This document shows positions 24,952 to 36,700 of a stretch of DNA of 43,524 nt, piece by piece; the stretch's first letter is position 1, and each line of letters opens with the position of its first letter. Source of the stretch: Deltaproteobacteria bacterium (lineage in GTDB: Bacteria; Myxococcota_A; Polyangia; HGW-17; SLPX01); assembly GCA_021162935.1 (NCBI GenBank), contig JAGGXR010000004.1:1-43524 (forward strand), written 5' to 3'. The position numbers and the translations under genes are program-made. The notes under the pieces were generated by a model. The model saw only the letters and a list, made by a program, of their open reading frames with translations. It did not search any database and was not told the DNA's origin.

Positions 24952-25098
24952 GGATGGACCGGCGTTCCACATGGATGGACCGGCGTTCCACATGGATGGA
25001 CCGGCGTTCCACATGGATGGATCGGCATTCCAGATGGATGGATCGGCGTTCCAGATGGATGGATCGGCGTTCCAGATGGATGGATCGGCATTCCACAT
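24952..25098. repeat. 21-bp tandem repeat, seven copies, between convergent genes
   Basis: Seven contiguous 21-bp units of GGATGGACCGGCGTTCCACA(T) with variants GGATCG and CCAGAT. The first three copies are identical and the later four drift. They fill most of the 218-base gap between the PAP2-like stop (24905) and the TPR stop (25124). I find no gene or clear terminator here. Confidence 0.97.
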
Positions 25099-25123
25099 GG
25101 CAGATGTATTCTGACCAGCCTCC

Positions 25124-28100
25124 TTACGACACGTCCTGGGGAACGACCGCCTGGCCGAGCCGCTTGCGCACCTGGAAGTAATCCTCGCAGACCGCGTAAG
25201 ACATCAAATCGCGGAGCTGCTCGCTCTCGTCCAAGTACGCGTCGAACTGCTCGGTGGTCCACTCCTCCGCCAGTTCGACGTCCAGATCCTTTTTGATCAC
25301 CACCCTGACGGCCGTCGCCAGGTCGGCGCAGGCCACCAGGCCCGCTCTGTTTCCGGTCTTCTGGACGGCAATCCGCCAGGCACCCGAATGGAATGCCACG
25401 TGGGCCTTTGCCTGGAACAGAGCCACGAGCTTTCGGCTCACTCGGTAAGGCAGGTCCTTTTTGAGTTGGATGGCCCTTGCGCCAATGGAATCGGACGGGT
25501 CTAACTTCCTGCGGCTGTGACGAGGATGAAATGCGCGCAGGACGGCCGCGAACAAGGCGGTAAACTCCTCGGGCGGCAGGCCCGACCCCAGGATGAACTC
25601 CGGCCTGGTCAGTTCCATGGCCCGGCCGAGCTCGAAACGCAAAACGGTGAGAGGCAGATGTTCCACATCGGAGCCCACAACCACCACCGGTGGCGCATGA
25701 CAGGCGATGTTGACACCGCTGTAATCGCCGGTCCATGAGGCATACAGGCCAGTCAGCCGATTACCCAACAGCCGAGCCGTCGTGCTGTAAACCCTGGCGA
25801 TATCCATGTCTGCCACGGGAGAAATGCGGTCCTGGGCCGACAGGCCGAGGCGCTCCAACCCACCACCGAAAAGTGCGGGGGCCCCCTCCCAGATGGTGGC
25901 AAACACCTCGCCCATGAGATTCGTGTCGGGATGGGCAATGAACGCCATGTGGTCTTCTTCGTTCAGGCTGCCGGGCCAGCGCTCGTCCACGGCCAAGTCG
26001 GCCGGCGCATACTGGGCCACGAACCCGAGGTCGTCGATGTCGGCACGGCCTTCCAGATCCAAAGCCTTCAAAACACACAGCGCCTTGTCCACCAAGTTCC
26101 GTCGCCGGTAAATCCGTCCCAGGTGGCGCAAGGAGTCGGGATGCCGGATATCGGCTGCCAAAAGAGCCTGGTGGTTGGAGAATGATCGCTCGTCGTACTC
26201 GGGATTGTCTCCACACAATTCCGCCAGCCGCTCCCGGCAGCTCACCCTGGTCGGGTCCAACTCAAGGGCTTTTTCCAGGGCCTCGATCGCCCGCAGTGGA
26301 TTTTCCAAGCCGTGTTGATGGAGCGCAGCCAACCGCTCGTAAAGCGCGGCCTGGCGGGACCAACCAGCCGAATCCTCGTACTCTTCCTGAATCTCCTGCA
26401 GAAACGAATCCAGCAACGACGCGGCGAGCCGATACTCGCCCTGCTGCCCATAGACATCCACGAGCATGGTGACGGCGGCCTCGTTGAGCGGATCGAGTTC
26501 CAACGCCTCCTTGAGGTATACCACCGCACGCTCCAGATCCGTCAGCGCCACGGCCGCGTCTGCCGCCTGCACGAGCCGAGGCGCCCGCAACTCCGGGTCC
26601 TCGGTGAATGCCAGGACGAATCCAATGACCCGAGAGGCATCCTCGTCTCGGCCCAGGGCGCGGCAAAGCGGAAAAACCTTCTCCAGGATGGACACGTGCT
26701 CCCGATCGATGGGCTTGGCGGCATCGAGCGCTGCCATGTAGCAGTCCAAGGCATCTTCGTCGCTTTCGAGCTGATCGTGGTACAGGTCGCCCAGCGAATC
26801 CCAAAGCTTGACCTTGGCCGATGCGTCCTCGATTGCTTCCGCCTGGGCACGTAGATACCTGGCCGCATCGTCCATCGCGCCACGATCCGTGTGGTACTTG
26901 ACCAAGGCGTTGATGGCATCGAGGTGATCCGGGGCGAACTTGAGCGCCATCTCGTACAACGGATAGGCCTTGGCCGGACGTCTCAGATTCATCTCCGACT
27001 CGGCCGCGAGACAGCAGGCCTGCGCAACCTCTTCGGGATACTCGAAGGCATCTGCATGGTCGGCGAGGGCCGACAGGTACTTGGCCGCCTCGCGCCATCG
27101 TCGAGACCGGAACCGATTCTCTCCCAAAGCCAGCTTGAGCAAAAGCTGATTCGGGTTGCGCCGATCCACGTCGCGCAGAAATTTGTACAGGTCGTCTTCC
27201 TCGCCGGATTCCTCGTACAACTTCGCAAGACGATAGCCCAGCCTTCCGGCCAACGCCGGCTGGCCGTCGAGGCGCGTCAGAGCCTCTTCGAGCAGGGCCT
27301 TGGCCTGAATGTTCTCGCCCTCGTCATAGAACAGATCGGCCAAGGCGATGACTGCTGGGACATGGTCGTCCTTGAGGTCTAACGCTTGATTCAACAGGGT
27401 CTTCGCCTCACCGGCCCTCTCTTCGATATGCCGGACGACCTGTGCCAACTCGGTCAGGAGTTCGACCTGCCGCTCCACGTCCTCTGCCGCCTGGGCACCC
27501 TCGATCTGGCGCCCGAGCAGACGAGCCGTCTCTTCCCAATCGCCCCGATTCTTGGCCAAGTCACTGAGCGCTTTGAGCGCCGATGCATTCCCGTCATCCA
27601 GGGGCAGGACCTTGGTGAAGTATTCGACTGCCTTGTCCGGGCTCTCCAATCGATCCCGATACACGGCCCCTGCTTCGAGATACGCCGTGATCGAGGCCTC
27701 CACATCGTCACTCGCCTCGGCCTCCCGTACCCGAGCCTCGGCGTACGCCGGCCAATCTTCCTCGTCACGATGCAGTCGGGCGAGTTCGCCCAGGGCCGAA
27801 GGATAGTCGGGCACTAACTCCAACGCCTTTTCGAGCAGCTCTCTGCTCCGTTCCAGGTCGCCAAATTCACGTCCCACCAGGTTCGCCTGCCGCACGAACA
27901 ACGCGGCGATCGCCCCGGCGGACAGGCCCTTTTTCTTGACGTATTCGAGACGCTCTTCGAGCAGGGCCAAGGCGTCTTCCGCCCGCCCCAACTCGCGGAG
28001 CAATCGGACCGCATTTTCCCAGTAGTCGGAGTCATCCGGCCTGGCGCCTCGCAAGGAATCATAGCACTCGGCCGCGCCCTCTAGATCCTCGAGGCGCTCT

Positions 28101-31100
28101 TCGAGAATCTTGGCTCTGCGGACCAAGAGTTCCTCCCAGTCCTTTCCGTCGTCAGCCAACCTGGCTCGTACCGCCAGCACCTGCTCCAGTTCACGCCAGG
28201 ACTCATGGGTCTCGTAGAGGTCATCCAGATTTTCGAGCGCTTCCTGATCGTCCGGGTGCAGGTTCAGAATCCCCTGGTAGGCATTGATCGCCCGATCGGC
28301 CAGCTCCAGCTCGGTCTTATAGATCCTGCCCATCTGGCGTCGCGTGGCGACGATGTCGTCCTCGTCGTCCTGCAGCTCCTCCACGTGGGACAGGGCATCG
28401 ACCGACTTGGACCAGGACCCGGTCGTCTCCGCCAGCCGGGCGATGCTCTGATACGCCTCCAAATCGTCGGGCGTCATGGCAAGGACCTTGTTCCAGGCCT
28501 CCATCGCTTCGTAGGGCTGATCCAACTTGTCCGCATAGAGCCTGGCAAGCTCGCGCAGCTTTTCTTCCCGTTCCGGCCCGGCAGGGAGCTGGTCCAACAG
28601 GTCTTCCATCTGCCGTTCTTCGAGCGCGGCAAGGTCCTTCCATCGCTCCTGCGTCCGATAGATCTCCTTGAGGCTGTCGAAGGCCGGCCTGAAATCGGGC
28701 TTGATGGACAAAATGCTCCGATAGTGGGTCTCGGCCCGTTCCAGATTGTCCAGTTCCTTGAAGATACGGGCAATCTCACTATGGAGAAAAACGAGGCGAT
28801 CCACACCATGGGACTGGGCGAGAATGTTCACGAGCACCTCGGCCATGTCCTCGAGCATGCCAGCTTCACGCGCCACGTCTTCGAGAGCGTCCCGACTCCT
28901 CGCATCCATGACGTCGAGTTCCACCGCCCAACGCAAGGCCTCGAAGGCCTTTTCGAGATCGCTGGCTCCATCCCGCCAGATCTCGGCAATCCGATGGTAA
29001 TGCTCCCGCTTCGTCTCGTCGTCTCTGGCAGGCAGGAGAGCATAGGCCCGGGCGAATTCTTCCCAGGTACTTCGGGCGGGAGGCAGGTCCGGACCGCCAA
29101 GCGACGTCACGTCGTGGACGCCCGTCGCATCCTCTTCTATGTATCGATCCGCAACCTCACGGGCACCATCGACTCGGTGGAGGAGCTGGAAATTCTCGTC
29201 CACGTCCACCAGCGACACCTCGCCGGTCCTGGCGGCCTCGATCTCCATGACATCGCCCAGTCCGACCTGCATCGTCGGGTCGGTGTGCGGTACGCGATCC
29301 CCCCCCTCGTCGTCCACGAATTCGAGGTCCGTCAGGTCCAATTCCTGGGTGACGTCCAGCCGACTCAGCGCTCCGCTGCCGGGTCCGCCGTCCACGGAAA
29401 CAGCCCCACCAGCCAACTCGGACGGCCGAATCCGTCCCTTCTTCGCTTCAGGTTGCCCGGCTCGCTTTCGCGCCGCGGCCACCCGCTTCGTCTGGTGGAG
29501 GTCCTGCTCGATCATCTCCTCGGAGTATTCTCCGACGGCCGTGGCGAGACGCCACAGATTCTCGACGATGCCATCGTCTTCCGGGTCCACGAGGAAGCCG
29601 TGCAGATAGGCCCGGAACGCCTTGACCTGGTCGCCGACTTTTTCCTCCACGACCGTGGCGCTGCGCCGGATAATCTCGAGGCGTTCTTCCATCCCGGCGG
29701 CAAGCGAATACTGAGCCGCATACACGGCGAGCAGGTCGTCCCAGCTCTCCAAGGTCTCGGCGAGGGCGGTCATCCGGTCCAGCGTGGTCAAGTCGGTGTG
29801 GTCCAGATCGAAGGCACGACGGACCCGGTCGAGCGATCCTTTCTGGTCATCGAGTTCATCTTCCAGAATCGAGGCGCATCGATGCAGCAGCTCCACCTTC
29901 CGCTTGCTGGAACGCTGGTGGCGAAGCACCTTTTCATAGATTTCCACCAGGTCGTCCCACCGCGTCATGTCGGCGCCCAGACGCTCCAACTCCGGCAAAA
30001 ATTCGTCCCCGGACAGGTCCACCACCAAAGCCCCACGAAGCACGTCGAAGGCCCGTGCCGGCTCGGACAGTTCCTGCTCATACACCTGGGCGATCCTGGA
30101 GGCTGCCTCCAGATGATCGGAAGGATGCTGCGCCCTGGCCCGCACCTGCTCGTACACCTCGATGAGTGGCTCCCAAAGCTCGTGCTCGGCCGCCGCCCGT
30201 TCCAGACTCGTCAAAGTCCCCCGGTCGTCGGGGTACAACTCGAAGGCACGACGGTACCAATCGAATGCCTCCTTGGCTTCATCGAGTCGTTCCTCGTAGA
30301 CCTCGGCAATCTGGTAGATCAAACGCAACCGATCCCGATCGTTATCCGCGAAATCGAACAGGAGCTGATTCGCCTCGATGAGCTTCTCCCAACGCCCTGT
30401 CCTGGTGTAAAGCACCACGAGCGCCGACAGGGCCTCACGGCAGGTGGGATCCTCTTTGAGGACCCGCTCGTACGCAGTGACGGCCTCCTCGTCATCCCCC
30501 ACCTCGTCGCGCCAGGCAGCGGCCACCTCCAGGGCGACCCGCACCCACGGTGGACCCGGCTCGACCATCTCCAGCTCTTTTTCCGCAATCCGAACCGCTT
30601 TGGCCGGCTCACCGACCACCACGTATAGGCGACGCAACTGACCCATGACGTCCGGGTCGTCCGGATCCACGTCCCGCAAAACCGCTTCGAGCACCTCCAC
30701 TGCCTCGTCGGGCCTTTCGACATGCTCGTCGAGGATATTCGCCAGGCGCAGGGACAGGCCCACTTTCTTCGCCGGGTCTTCACTGAGGGGAATCTGCCGT
30801 TCGATCACGTCGCAAAGGCCCTGCCAGTCTTCCTGCTCGTAGCAGAGACGGGCCAACGCTCCAAGCGCTTCCTTGTCATCGGGCATCATCTCCGACACGG
30901 CCTGCCAGGCTTCGAGTGCCCGATCCGGGTCACCCAGGCGCATGTCCGCAACGCGGGCGAGGCGCCTCATGAATCCCTGGTAGGCCTCTTCGTCTTCGCC
31001 GGACAAGACCTTTGCCCGACGCTCCAGCACGTCCGCCAGGTCTTCCCAACGACCAAGCTTCTCATAGAGCGACGTCAGCACGGACAACGCATCCGGGTCG

Positions 31101-33292
31101 TCCGGTTCAAGGTCCATGATCTTTTCCCAGGCCTCGGCGGCGAGCACGTCGTCTTCGAGCTTATCGGTGGCCACCCGCGCCATGCGCCGCAGCACGTCGA
31201 GGCGCTCCCCGGTGGACCCGGTCGCCTTGGCATGATACCGCAGGGTCTTGATGAGCCTTGGCCAGTCCTCCATCTCTTCGAGGACCGTGCAAAGCAGCGT
31301 GATGGCATCAGCGTCGCCTGGCACCAGTTCCAGAATCTTCGTGCAGGCCCACCCTGCATCGGAAAGCTGCTTGAGTTCCTTGTACGAAACCGTTGCCAGC
31401 TCCCGCAGTAAATTGACACGCTCCACCTTGTTCGTGACCGCATCGAGTTGGAGCTTGATGGAATTCACCAGCCCCTCGTTGTCAGCCTCCCGGCGGTACA
31501 GCTCGGTCAGCAGCCCCAAGGCCGTCACGTTCGTGGCGTCATACCCCAAAACCTCGTTGAGAATCTCGATGTTGCGCTGCGGGGCGATCTGCTTGTCCCA
31601 ATAGGCCTGGGCCATGCGCAGCAGGGCATTGATCCGCTCGGGAATGCTTTGGGCGTTGCGAACGTCCTGCTCCAAAGCCTGCAGGGTCGAGGCCCACAAC
31701 CGGAGCTTGCGATCGATCCGCCGCATCTGATCCGCCGCACGCTCGTGCTGTGGATTCAACGCCAACACCTGCTCCCAGGCCTGCATGGCCCATTCCGGGT
31801 CGCCCAGACGACGCTCGGCGATGTCGGCCAACTCTTCGAGTTTGTCCAGCATATCGTCGGGATCGCCGCCGGACTCCGCCGCCCCATCGACCGCAAAGGC
31901 CAGCAAATCCGCCAGGCCGCGGTAGTCGCCCTTGTCGCGGAAATGCTCCTGATAATATTCGAGGGCAATGGCGTTCGCCGGATCCACCTCCAGAATGGAA
32001 TGGAGAAACACGGCCGCTCGATCCTGGTCTCCGAGTTGGTCCCGATAGATGACGGCCAGTTCCATCATCAAGTCGATGCGCGCCCGCGTGTCATCGGTCC
32101 CTTCGAGTTGCTGTTCGAGAAGTAACGCAAGCTTGTCGTACTCGCCGTTCTCCTGGTACACCTCACGAAGAAAATCTGCTGCCGCCCCGCTGGGCCCCTC
32201 CTGCTCCAGAACAATCTCGTAGCACCTGCGAGCTTCGTCCCGGTCTCCAATCTGTTCAATGAGCACCTGGGCACGCCGCATGAGCAGTTCCATGACCGCA
32301 GGGCCCTTGGTGCGCTGAATCTGTTGCTGAAGAAGCTGATCGAGATCTTCATAGCGCCCCAAGGATTCGTACACCTCGACCAGGGCCGACGCCACATGGG
32401 ACAGGCTCGGATCGCTGGCCAGGGCTCGTTGCAAATACGAGATCGCTTCTTCCTGCTCACCTTGGGACAGATGCTGACGCGCTACCTGATAGAACATCTG
32501 GGCCGCCTGGGCCAACCCTCCGGGTTCACCCCAGTCCGGGCTCGAAAACACCTCGGCCAGAATCTCGATCGCCCCAGGGTAGCCGGGCTTGCTCGCCAAA
32601 ACGTCCTGGAGGGCCTTGGCCGCCCCCTTGAGGTCATGCAGCCTCTCAGCGAGCACTTCTCCCAACTCGAACAGCAGTTCCACGCGCTTGCCCGGATGGG
32701 TCGTCACCCGAATCTCGGCCTTGAGGAGTCGGGCGACCATGGACCACTCGCCCATCTGCTTGTAGAGCCTTTTGGCAGCCGACAGAGCCTCGACGTTCTG
32801 GGCATCGATCCGGACCGCCTGCTGGTAATGGTACATGGCCTTGTCCTGCTGGCCGAAGTGTTCCTCCTGCAGGGTGCCGATTTCGAGATGGAGGGCCGAC
32901 GCTCGCCGCTGCCGGCCCGGATCCTCGGAGATCGTCTTCAGTTCCATCTCCAAAACTTCGAGGTATTCCTCCCAACGACTGGCCTCGCTCAAACGCTTCT
33001 TGAGCTGATGGGTCACCCGCCTCTGCCCAGGATCGCAGCGCATGGCGTTCATCAAGTTCTCGATGCCATGCTTCTCGTCTCCCAATTTCTGGAGGTACAC
33101 GTCGGCCGCGCGCATATACGCCTCGGCAGCCTTGCTCCCCCCGTCCATGTTCGCCGCCCGCGTCTCGAACAGCCAGGCAAGATCTTCATACCTGCCTTCC
33201 TGTCTGTAAATCCGACGCAGACTCGCAAAGGCATCCAGATGGGATGGATCGGTTTCGAACAGAGTCCTGTATTCTTCTTCTGTCCTAGCCAC
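25124..33292 (-). CDS. Giant cytoplasmic TPR-repeat protein
   Basis: A 2722-residue protein with a GTG start; AGAGGT lies six bases upstream. No signal peptide or membrane segment is seen, so it should be cytoplasmic. TPR-like helical repeats run from about 1 to 1275 and from 1405 to 2425, with recurring units such as WEDLADVLERRAKVL or AVEVLEAVLRDVDPDDPDV. They are separated by an acidic, Thr-rich non-repeat linker (about 1275-1405: VTQELDLTDLEFVDDE, EDATGVHDVTSL). A 300-residue non-TPR C-terminal domain (about 2425-2722, with LRFELGRAMELTRPE) looks globular and is not one I can name. Such proteins are scaffolds for large complexes; giant TPR proteins are known in myxobacteria, including the gliding motor. 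It is divergent from the kinase-sigma-54 fusion at 33703. The partner is unknown. Confidence 0.9.
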   Translation of the reverse strand: MARTEEEYRTLFETDPSHLDAFASLRRIYRQEGRYEDLAWLFETRAANMDGGSKAAEAYMRAADVYLQKLGDEKHGIENLMNAMRCDPGQRRVTHQLKKRLSEASRWEEYLEVLEMELKTISEDPGRQRRASALHLEIGTLQEEHFGQQDKAMYHYQQAVRIDAQNVEALSAAKRLYKQMGEWSMVARLLKAEIRVTTHPGKRVELLFELGEVLAERLHDLKGAAKALQDVLASKPGYPGAIEILAEVFSSPDWGEPGGLAQAAQMFYQVARQHLSQGEQEEAISYLQRALASDPSLSHVASALVEVYESLGRYEDLDQLLQQQIQRTKGPAVMELLMRRAQVLIEQIGDRDEARRCYEIVLEQEGPSGAAADFLREVYQENGEYDKLALLLEQQLEGTDDTRARIDLMMELAVIYRDQLGDQDRAAVFLHSILEVDPANAIALEYYQEHFRDKGDYRGLADLLAFAVDGAAESGGDPDDMLDKLEELADIAERRLGDPEWAMQAWEQVLALNPQHERAADQMRRIDRKLRLWASTLQALEQDVRNAQSIPERINALLRMAQAYWDKQIAPQRNIEILNEVLGYDATNVTALGLLTELYRREADNEGLVNSIKLQLDAVTNKVERVNLLRELATVSYKELKQLSDAGWACTKILELVPGDADAITLLCTVLEEMEDWPRLIKTLRYHAKATGSTGERLDVLRRMARVATDKLEDDVLAAEAWEKIMDLEPDDPDALSVLTSLYEKLGRWEDLADVLERRAKVLSGEDEEAYQGFMRRLARVADMRLGDPDRALEAWQAVSEMMPDDKEALGALARLCYEQEDWQGLCDVIERQIPLSEDPAKKVGLSLRLANILDEHVERPDEAVEVLEAVLRDVDPDDPDVMGQLRRLYVVVGEPAKAVRIAEKELEMVEPGPPWVRVALEVAAAWRDEVGDDEEAVTAYERVLKEDPTCREALSALVVLYTRTGRWEKLIEANQLLFDFADNDRDRLRLIYQIAEVYEERLDEAKEAFDWYRRAFELYPDDRGTLTSLERAAAEHELWEPLIEVYEQVRARAQHPSDHLEAASRIAQVYEQELSEPARAFDVLRGALVVDLSGDEFLPELERLGADMTRWDDLVEIYEKVLRHQRSSKRKVELLHRCASILEDELDDQKGSLDRVRRAFDLDHTDLTTLDRMTALAETLESWDDLLAVYAAQYSLAAGMEERLEIIRRSATVVEEKVGDQVKAFRAYLHGFLVDPEDDGIVENLWRLATAVGEYSEEMIEQDLHQTKRVAAARKRAGQPEAKKGRIRPSELAGGAVSVDGGPGSGALSRLDVTQELDLTDLEFVDDEGGDRVPHTDPTMQVGLGDVMEIEAARTGEVSLVDVDENFQLLHRVDGAREVADRYIEEDATGVHDVTSLGGPDLPPARSTWEEFARAYALLPARDDETKREHYHRIAEIWRDGASDLEKAFEALRWAVELDVMDARSRDALEDVAREAGMLEDMAEVLVNILAQSHGVDRLVFLHSEIARIFKELDNLERAETHYRSILSIKPDFRPAFDSLKEIYRTQERWKDLAALEERQMEDLLDQLPAGPEREEKLRELARLYADKLDQPYEAMEAWNKVLAMTPDDLEAYQSIARLAETTGSWSKSVDALSHVEELQDDEDDIVATRRQMGRIYKTELELADRAINAYQGILNLHPDDQEALENLDDLYETHESWRELEQVLAVRARLADDGKDWEELLVRRAKILEERLEDLEGAAECYDSLRGARPDDSDYWENAVRLLRELGRAEDALALLEERLEYVKKKGLSAGAIAALFVRQANLVGREFGDLERSRELLEKALELVPDYPSALGELARLHRDEEDWPAYAEARVREAEASDDVEASITAYLEAGAVYRDRLESPDKAVEYFTKVLPLDDGNASALKALSDLAKNRGDWEETARLLGRQIEGAQAAEDVERQVELLTELAQVVRHIEERAGEAKTLLNQALDLKDDHVPAVIALADLFYDEGENIQAKALLEEALTRLDGQPALAGRLGYRLAKLYEESGEEDDLYKFLRDVDRRNPNQLLLKLALGENRFRSRRWREAAKYLSALADHADAFEYPEEVAQACCLAAESEMNLRRPAKAYPLYEMALKFAPDHLDAINALVKYHTDRGAMDDAARYLRAQAEAIEDASAKVKLWDSLGDLYHDQLESDEDALDCYMAALDAAKPIDREHVSILEKVFPLCRALGRDEDASRVIGFVLAFTEDPELRAPRLVQAADAAVALTDLERAVVYLKEALELDPLNEAAVTMLVDVYGQQGEYRLAASLLDSFLQEIQEEYEDSAGWSRQAALYERLAALHQHGLENPLRAIEALEKALELDPTRVSCRERLAELCGDNPEYDERSFSNHQALLAADIRHPDSLRHLGRIYRRRNLVDKALCVLKALDLEGRADIDDLGFVAQYAPADLAVDERWPGSLNEEDHMAFIAHPDTNLMGEVFATIWEGAPALFGGGLERLGLSAQDRISPVADMDIARVYSTTARLLGNRLTGLYASWTGDYSGVNIACHAPPVVVVGSDVEHLPLTVLRFELGRAMELTRPEFILGSGLPPEEFTALFAAVLRAFHPRHSRRKLDPSDSIGARAIQLKKDLPYRVSRKLVALFQAKAHVAFHSGAWRIAVQKTGNRAGLVACADLATAVRVVIKKDLDVELAEEWTTEQFDAYLDESEQLRDLMSYAVCEDYFQVRKRLGQAVVPQDVS

Positions 33293-33475
33293 GGCCTACC
33301 TCTTCCCTTCAACGATCCGACAAAGATTGAGATTTCGAGGGACGCTCCGACCGACCGGCATGGAATCTGCTGTTGACCGCCCGATCACATCTGCCCGTCC
33401 ACGGAGAGATGATCGCTGCGACGGCACCGATGGCTGTTGGGCGAAGAGCCTCTCGGAGTCCAAATATTGGGCTGC

Positions 33476-33504
33476 ATCGTAACAGAGGCTTTCTCTTCTC
33501 GCAA
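33476..33504 (-). promoter_or_regulatory. Possible sigma-70 promoter for the giant TPR gene
   Basis: On the minus strand TTGCGA (33504-33499), 17 bases, TACGAT (33481-33476), about 180 bases before the GTG at 33292. The divergent gap 33293-33702 otherwise shows only a weak TTGATC-N16-TATTGT (33669-33696) facing the kinase gene. Confidence 0.4.
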
Positions 33505-33702
33505 GTGCACGTTCCCAATTTGGTGGAGGGCTCGCAACAACCGATTTCGCCCGTGGTTTCGTACGCATCGAACCAGCCGATCCCTCACGTCGACGGGACG
33601 AACCAAGTCTGCTTCTGCCATGCGCCGACCCATGTTGCAGCGATCCGACCGAGCCCAAATGATTCTGGTTGATCTCGATGACGGGAGGCATATTGTAGAA
33701 AT

Positions 33703-36700
33703 GTGACAACTTTATTGACACCACCTGTCAACAATAGATTCACCATTGTTGACACCTTGGGAATCGGAAGTCAGGCACAGGTCTACCTCGTTCGGGACGA
33801 GGCCCTGGCTGGCGCTCCCCGCAGGGCCCTCAAGCTCCTCAAAGACGCCTTCGGGCCGAAAGACCTGACGCGCCTTCGACTCGAATTCGCGCGACTGTCC
33901 GCCATGGTCCATCCCTGCCTGCCTGCCGTCCACGACCTCGACGTGGTGGAACGTGGGCCCGATGCGATTCCGCTCCATCGTCTCTTTCTCGTCTCCGACT
34001 TGGTCGAGGGTCGGCCCCTCGACCAGGGTCTGCCCGACTCCATGAACGAAGGCGATCGGATCGAGGCCCTCTGGTCCATCCTGTTCCAGGTCGGCAGCGT
34101 CCTGGACCTCCTCGCTGCCCACCGGATCGTCCACGGAGACATCTCACCCTCAAACCTCGTTCTGGACACCGAAGGCCGGGTCCGACTGCTGGACTTCGGT
34201 CTATCGACCCTCATCGGACGCTCCAATCGCCAACCCGACCTGCTGGCCGCCGCGGCCACGGCTGGCGAACCCAGCGTGTCTGTAGGTCCTGCCGGGACCA
34301 TTCCATTCATGGCGCCCGAGCAGATCACCGGCCGCCAGGATGCACGATCGGACCTCTACAGCCTCGGCGCGACCGTCTCCTGGCTGGCCACCGGGCGATT
34401 CGTCCGGGTGCCGCAAGGCGCCTCCATGACCGAAGCCCTGGCCTCGCTCCTATACGAGGACGCCGCGCCCATCCAGACTCTGGCCCCCTGGGTGCCTGAC
34501 GAGCTGGCCGAAATCGTGGACAGACTCGTCGCCCGACAGCCGGACGAACGGTATCCATCGGCCGCCTCGCTGCTCACCCACGTGGAGCGCTTCTCGCGAT
34601 CGCGGCCCATCTGGCTTCCCGCCAGACGACGGGCCGAGGCCAGACTGCTGCGACCAGTCCTGTGCGGCCGAGACCGCGAACTAAAGGCCCTGTTCGACTT
34701 CATCGCAGCGGATCGCCCCATCGGTCCGGGCATCCTGTCGGTCACAGGACCTGCAGGATCCGGCCGACGACGGCTCATTCAAGAAGCCCTCACGCAACTA
34801 CGGCTCATCTCGGCTCGACCGACCGATGGACAGGTCGCCGACCGTGCCATCAGACCCACCGTCTTCGAAGGCACCTGGCAGGACCTCGTACGATTCGTCC
34901 AGGCCCGCCGAGGAAGCGCCGCGAAACGCATCGAAAATTTGTCTACCTCCGCCCTGTACGAATCCATGGTCCAATCCATCGAAGAGATGGCCTCCCATCG
35001 CCCCGTGGTCCTCGCCATCCGAGACGGCAATGAGGAGATGGTCGAGGGCTTCGGCAAACACATCGGCAGGGTGCCGACCCGCAGACTGGCTGGCGTGACC
35101 ATCATCGTGCGCCGAAAGGTGACGATGGGCCGACAGCAACGAAAATCGACCGGTCGGCCGCCGAACCAAACCGAGCCCGACAGTTCCGGGATCCGAGCAA
35201 ACATCCGACTCGGAGCCCTTTCGAAAAAACAGGCCGCCGCCCTGCTCCAATCCGCCATGGGCCGATCTCCGGGCAGGGCTTTTCTGGACCGAGTTCACAA
35301 AACCACCAAGGGCTGGCCCGGCCCCATGCTGGACCTGTGTCGGGCCGCCTGGACCGAAGTCCGTCATCGAGAAGCCATCGACCAGGTGCTCCTCAAGGAT
35401 CTGCCCCTCGACAACCTGTCCGGGCTCTTCCGATCCGGCATCAATGCCCTGAGTCGAAGTGCCAAAACCCTGCTGCGCGCCGTGGTGATCTGGGACGGAC
35501 GGGGCGATCTACCCAGGTTGGCGCGCACCCTTGGGCTGCAGCCCAAGACTTTTGCCCGGGCCCTGGATGAGCTCCTCCGATCGGACCTCATCGAACAACA
35601 CGGCGACGGCTTCGCCGTGGCCCATCCCGTGATCGGCGACGTCGCCATCGAAGAGGCGGCACCGAAAACGATCCAGGCCCTGCGGAACAAGGTGCTCAAA
35701 ATCTGCCGGGACGAAGCGACGCATCGCCCGAAATCCGACGGGCCAGCAGACCGGGATCTCCTCCTGTCGGCACGAGTCGCCGTTGCCTGCCACCAACCAA
35801 TCCTGGCCTGGCAGACAGCGACCCAGGCCGCCCGTGCCTGCCGGGCCCATCTCGATATCCCAAACACCATCCAGGCGACGGACCTCGCCCTATCCGTGGC
35901 GCCACAGGCTCCCCACGAGCAGCGGCGACCCTTCACGTTGTGGGCGGCAAATCTCGACGTCGAAATGGGTCGCTACGATCGAGCGCTCGACCTGGCCCGA
36001 TCCCTGACTGACGGAGAACCCGCGACGAAAGTCTGGGCAGGATCCGCCCAAAAACGCGTGCATGTCCAAGCCGGCAATGACGACCGGGATATCGGTCTTT
36101 CGGCCCAGCTCGTGATCGCCACCTGCCTCCGTCGCCAGGGACGATTCGAACAGGCTGCCCAGGCGGCGCAGACGGCGATGAACCAGGCCGCGCATCACAG
36201 CGTCCTGTGGCGCAAGGCGGCCGCCCTCCAGACGAGGGTGCTCATCGACATGGGCCGCATCGACGCAGCCATCGACGCAACCAAGGAGCAGAAAACGGTC
36301 CCTTCCGGCGCAGAACGCGTCTCGTCCGACGCACCGGACACATGGTCCAACGCATCGACGGGCCCACGGTCCGACGCACCGCGCCCATCATCCAACACAC
36401 GGGGCGAATGGTCCAACGCACAGGGGTCATGGTCCGAGACTGGGACGCTGGCCACCGATCAGGCCGAGGCTTGGGTCGAATGGCTCGAAGCAGCCGGTCT
36501 CGCCCGCCACTACCACGGCGACCAAGCATCCGCACTCCATCTGTTCCAGCAGGCCCAAGTCCTGGCCGAACCTCTGCCCCCCCATGTCCAGGCCCGGATC
36601 GTCGATCTCCAGGGGCTCGTGCTCCACAGCACGGGCCATTTAACCGCATCGGAACCCTGGTATCGCCGTGCCATCCACCTCGCCCACTTGGCAGGTGATG

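Noticed and set aside
24952-25098. CRISPR-like direct repeats
   Set aside because: Units are contiguous with no spacers; it is a simple tandem array. The same holds for 2169-2335 and 6232-6345.
28205-30628. An 807-codon open frame antisense to the giant TPR gene
   Set aside because: High-GC antisense shadow: the minus strand encodes clear TPR repeats across it, and the plus-strand product has no recognisable domain.
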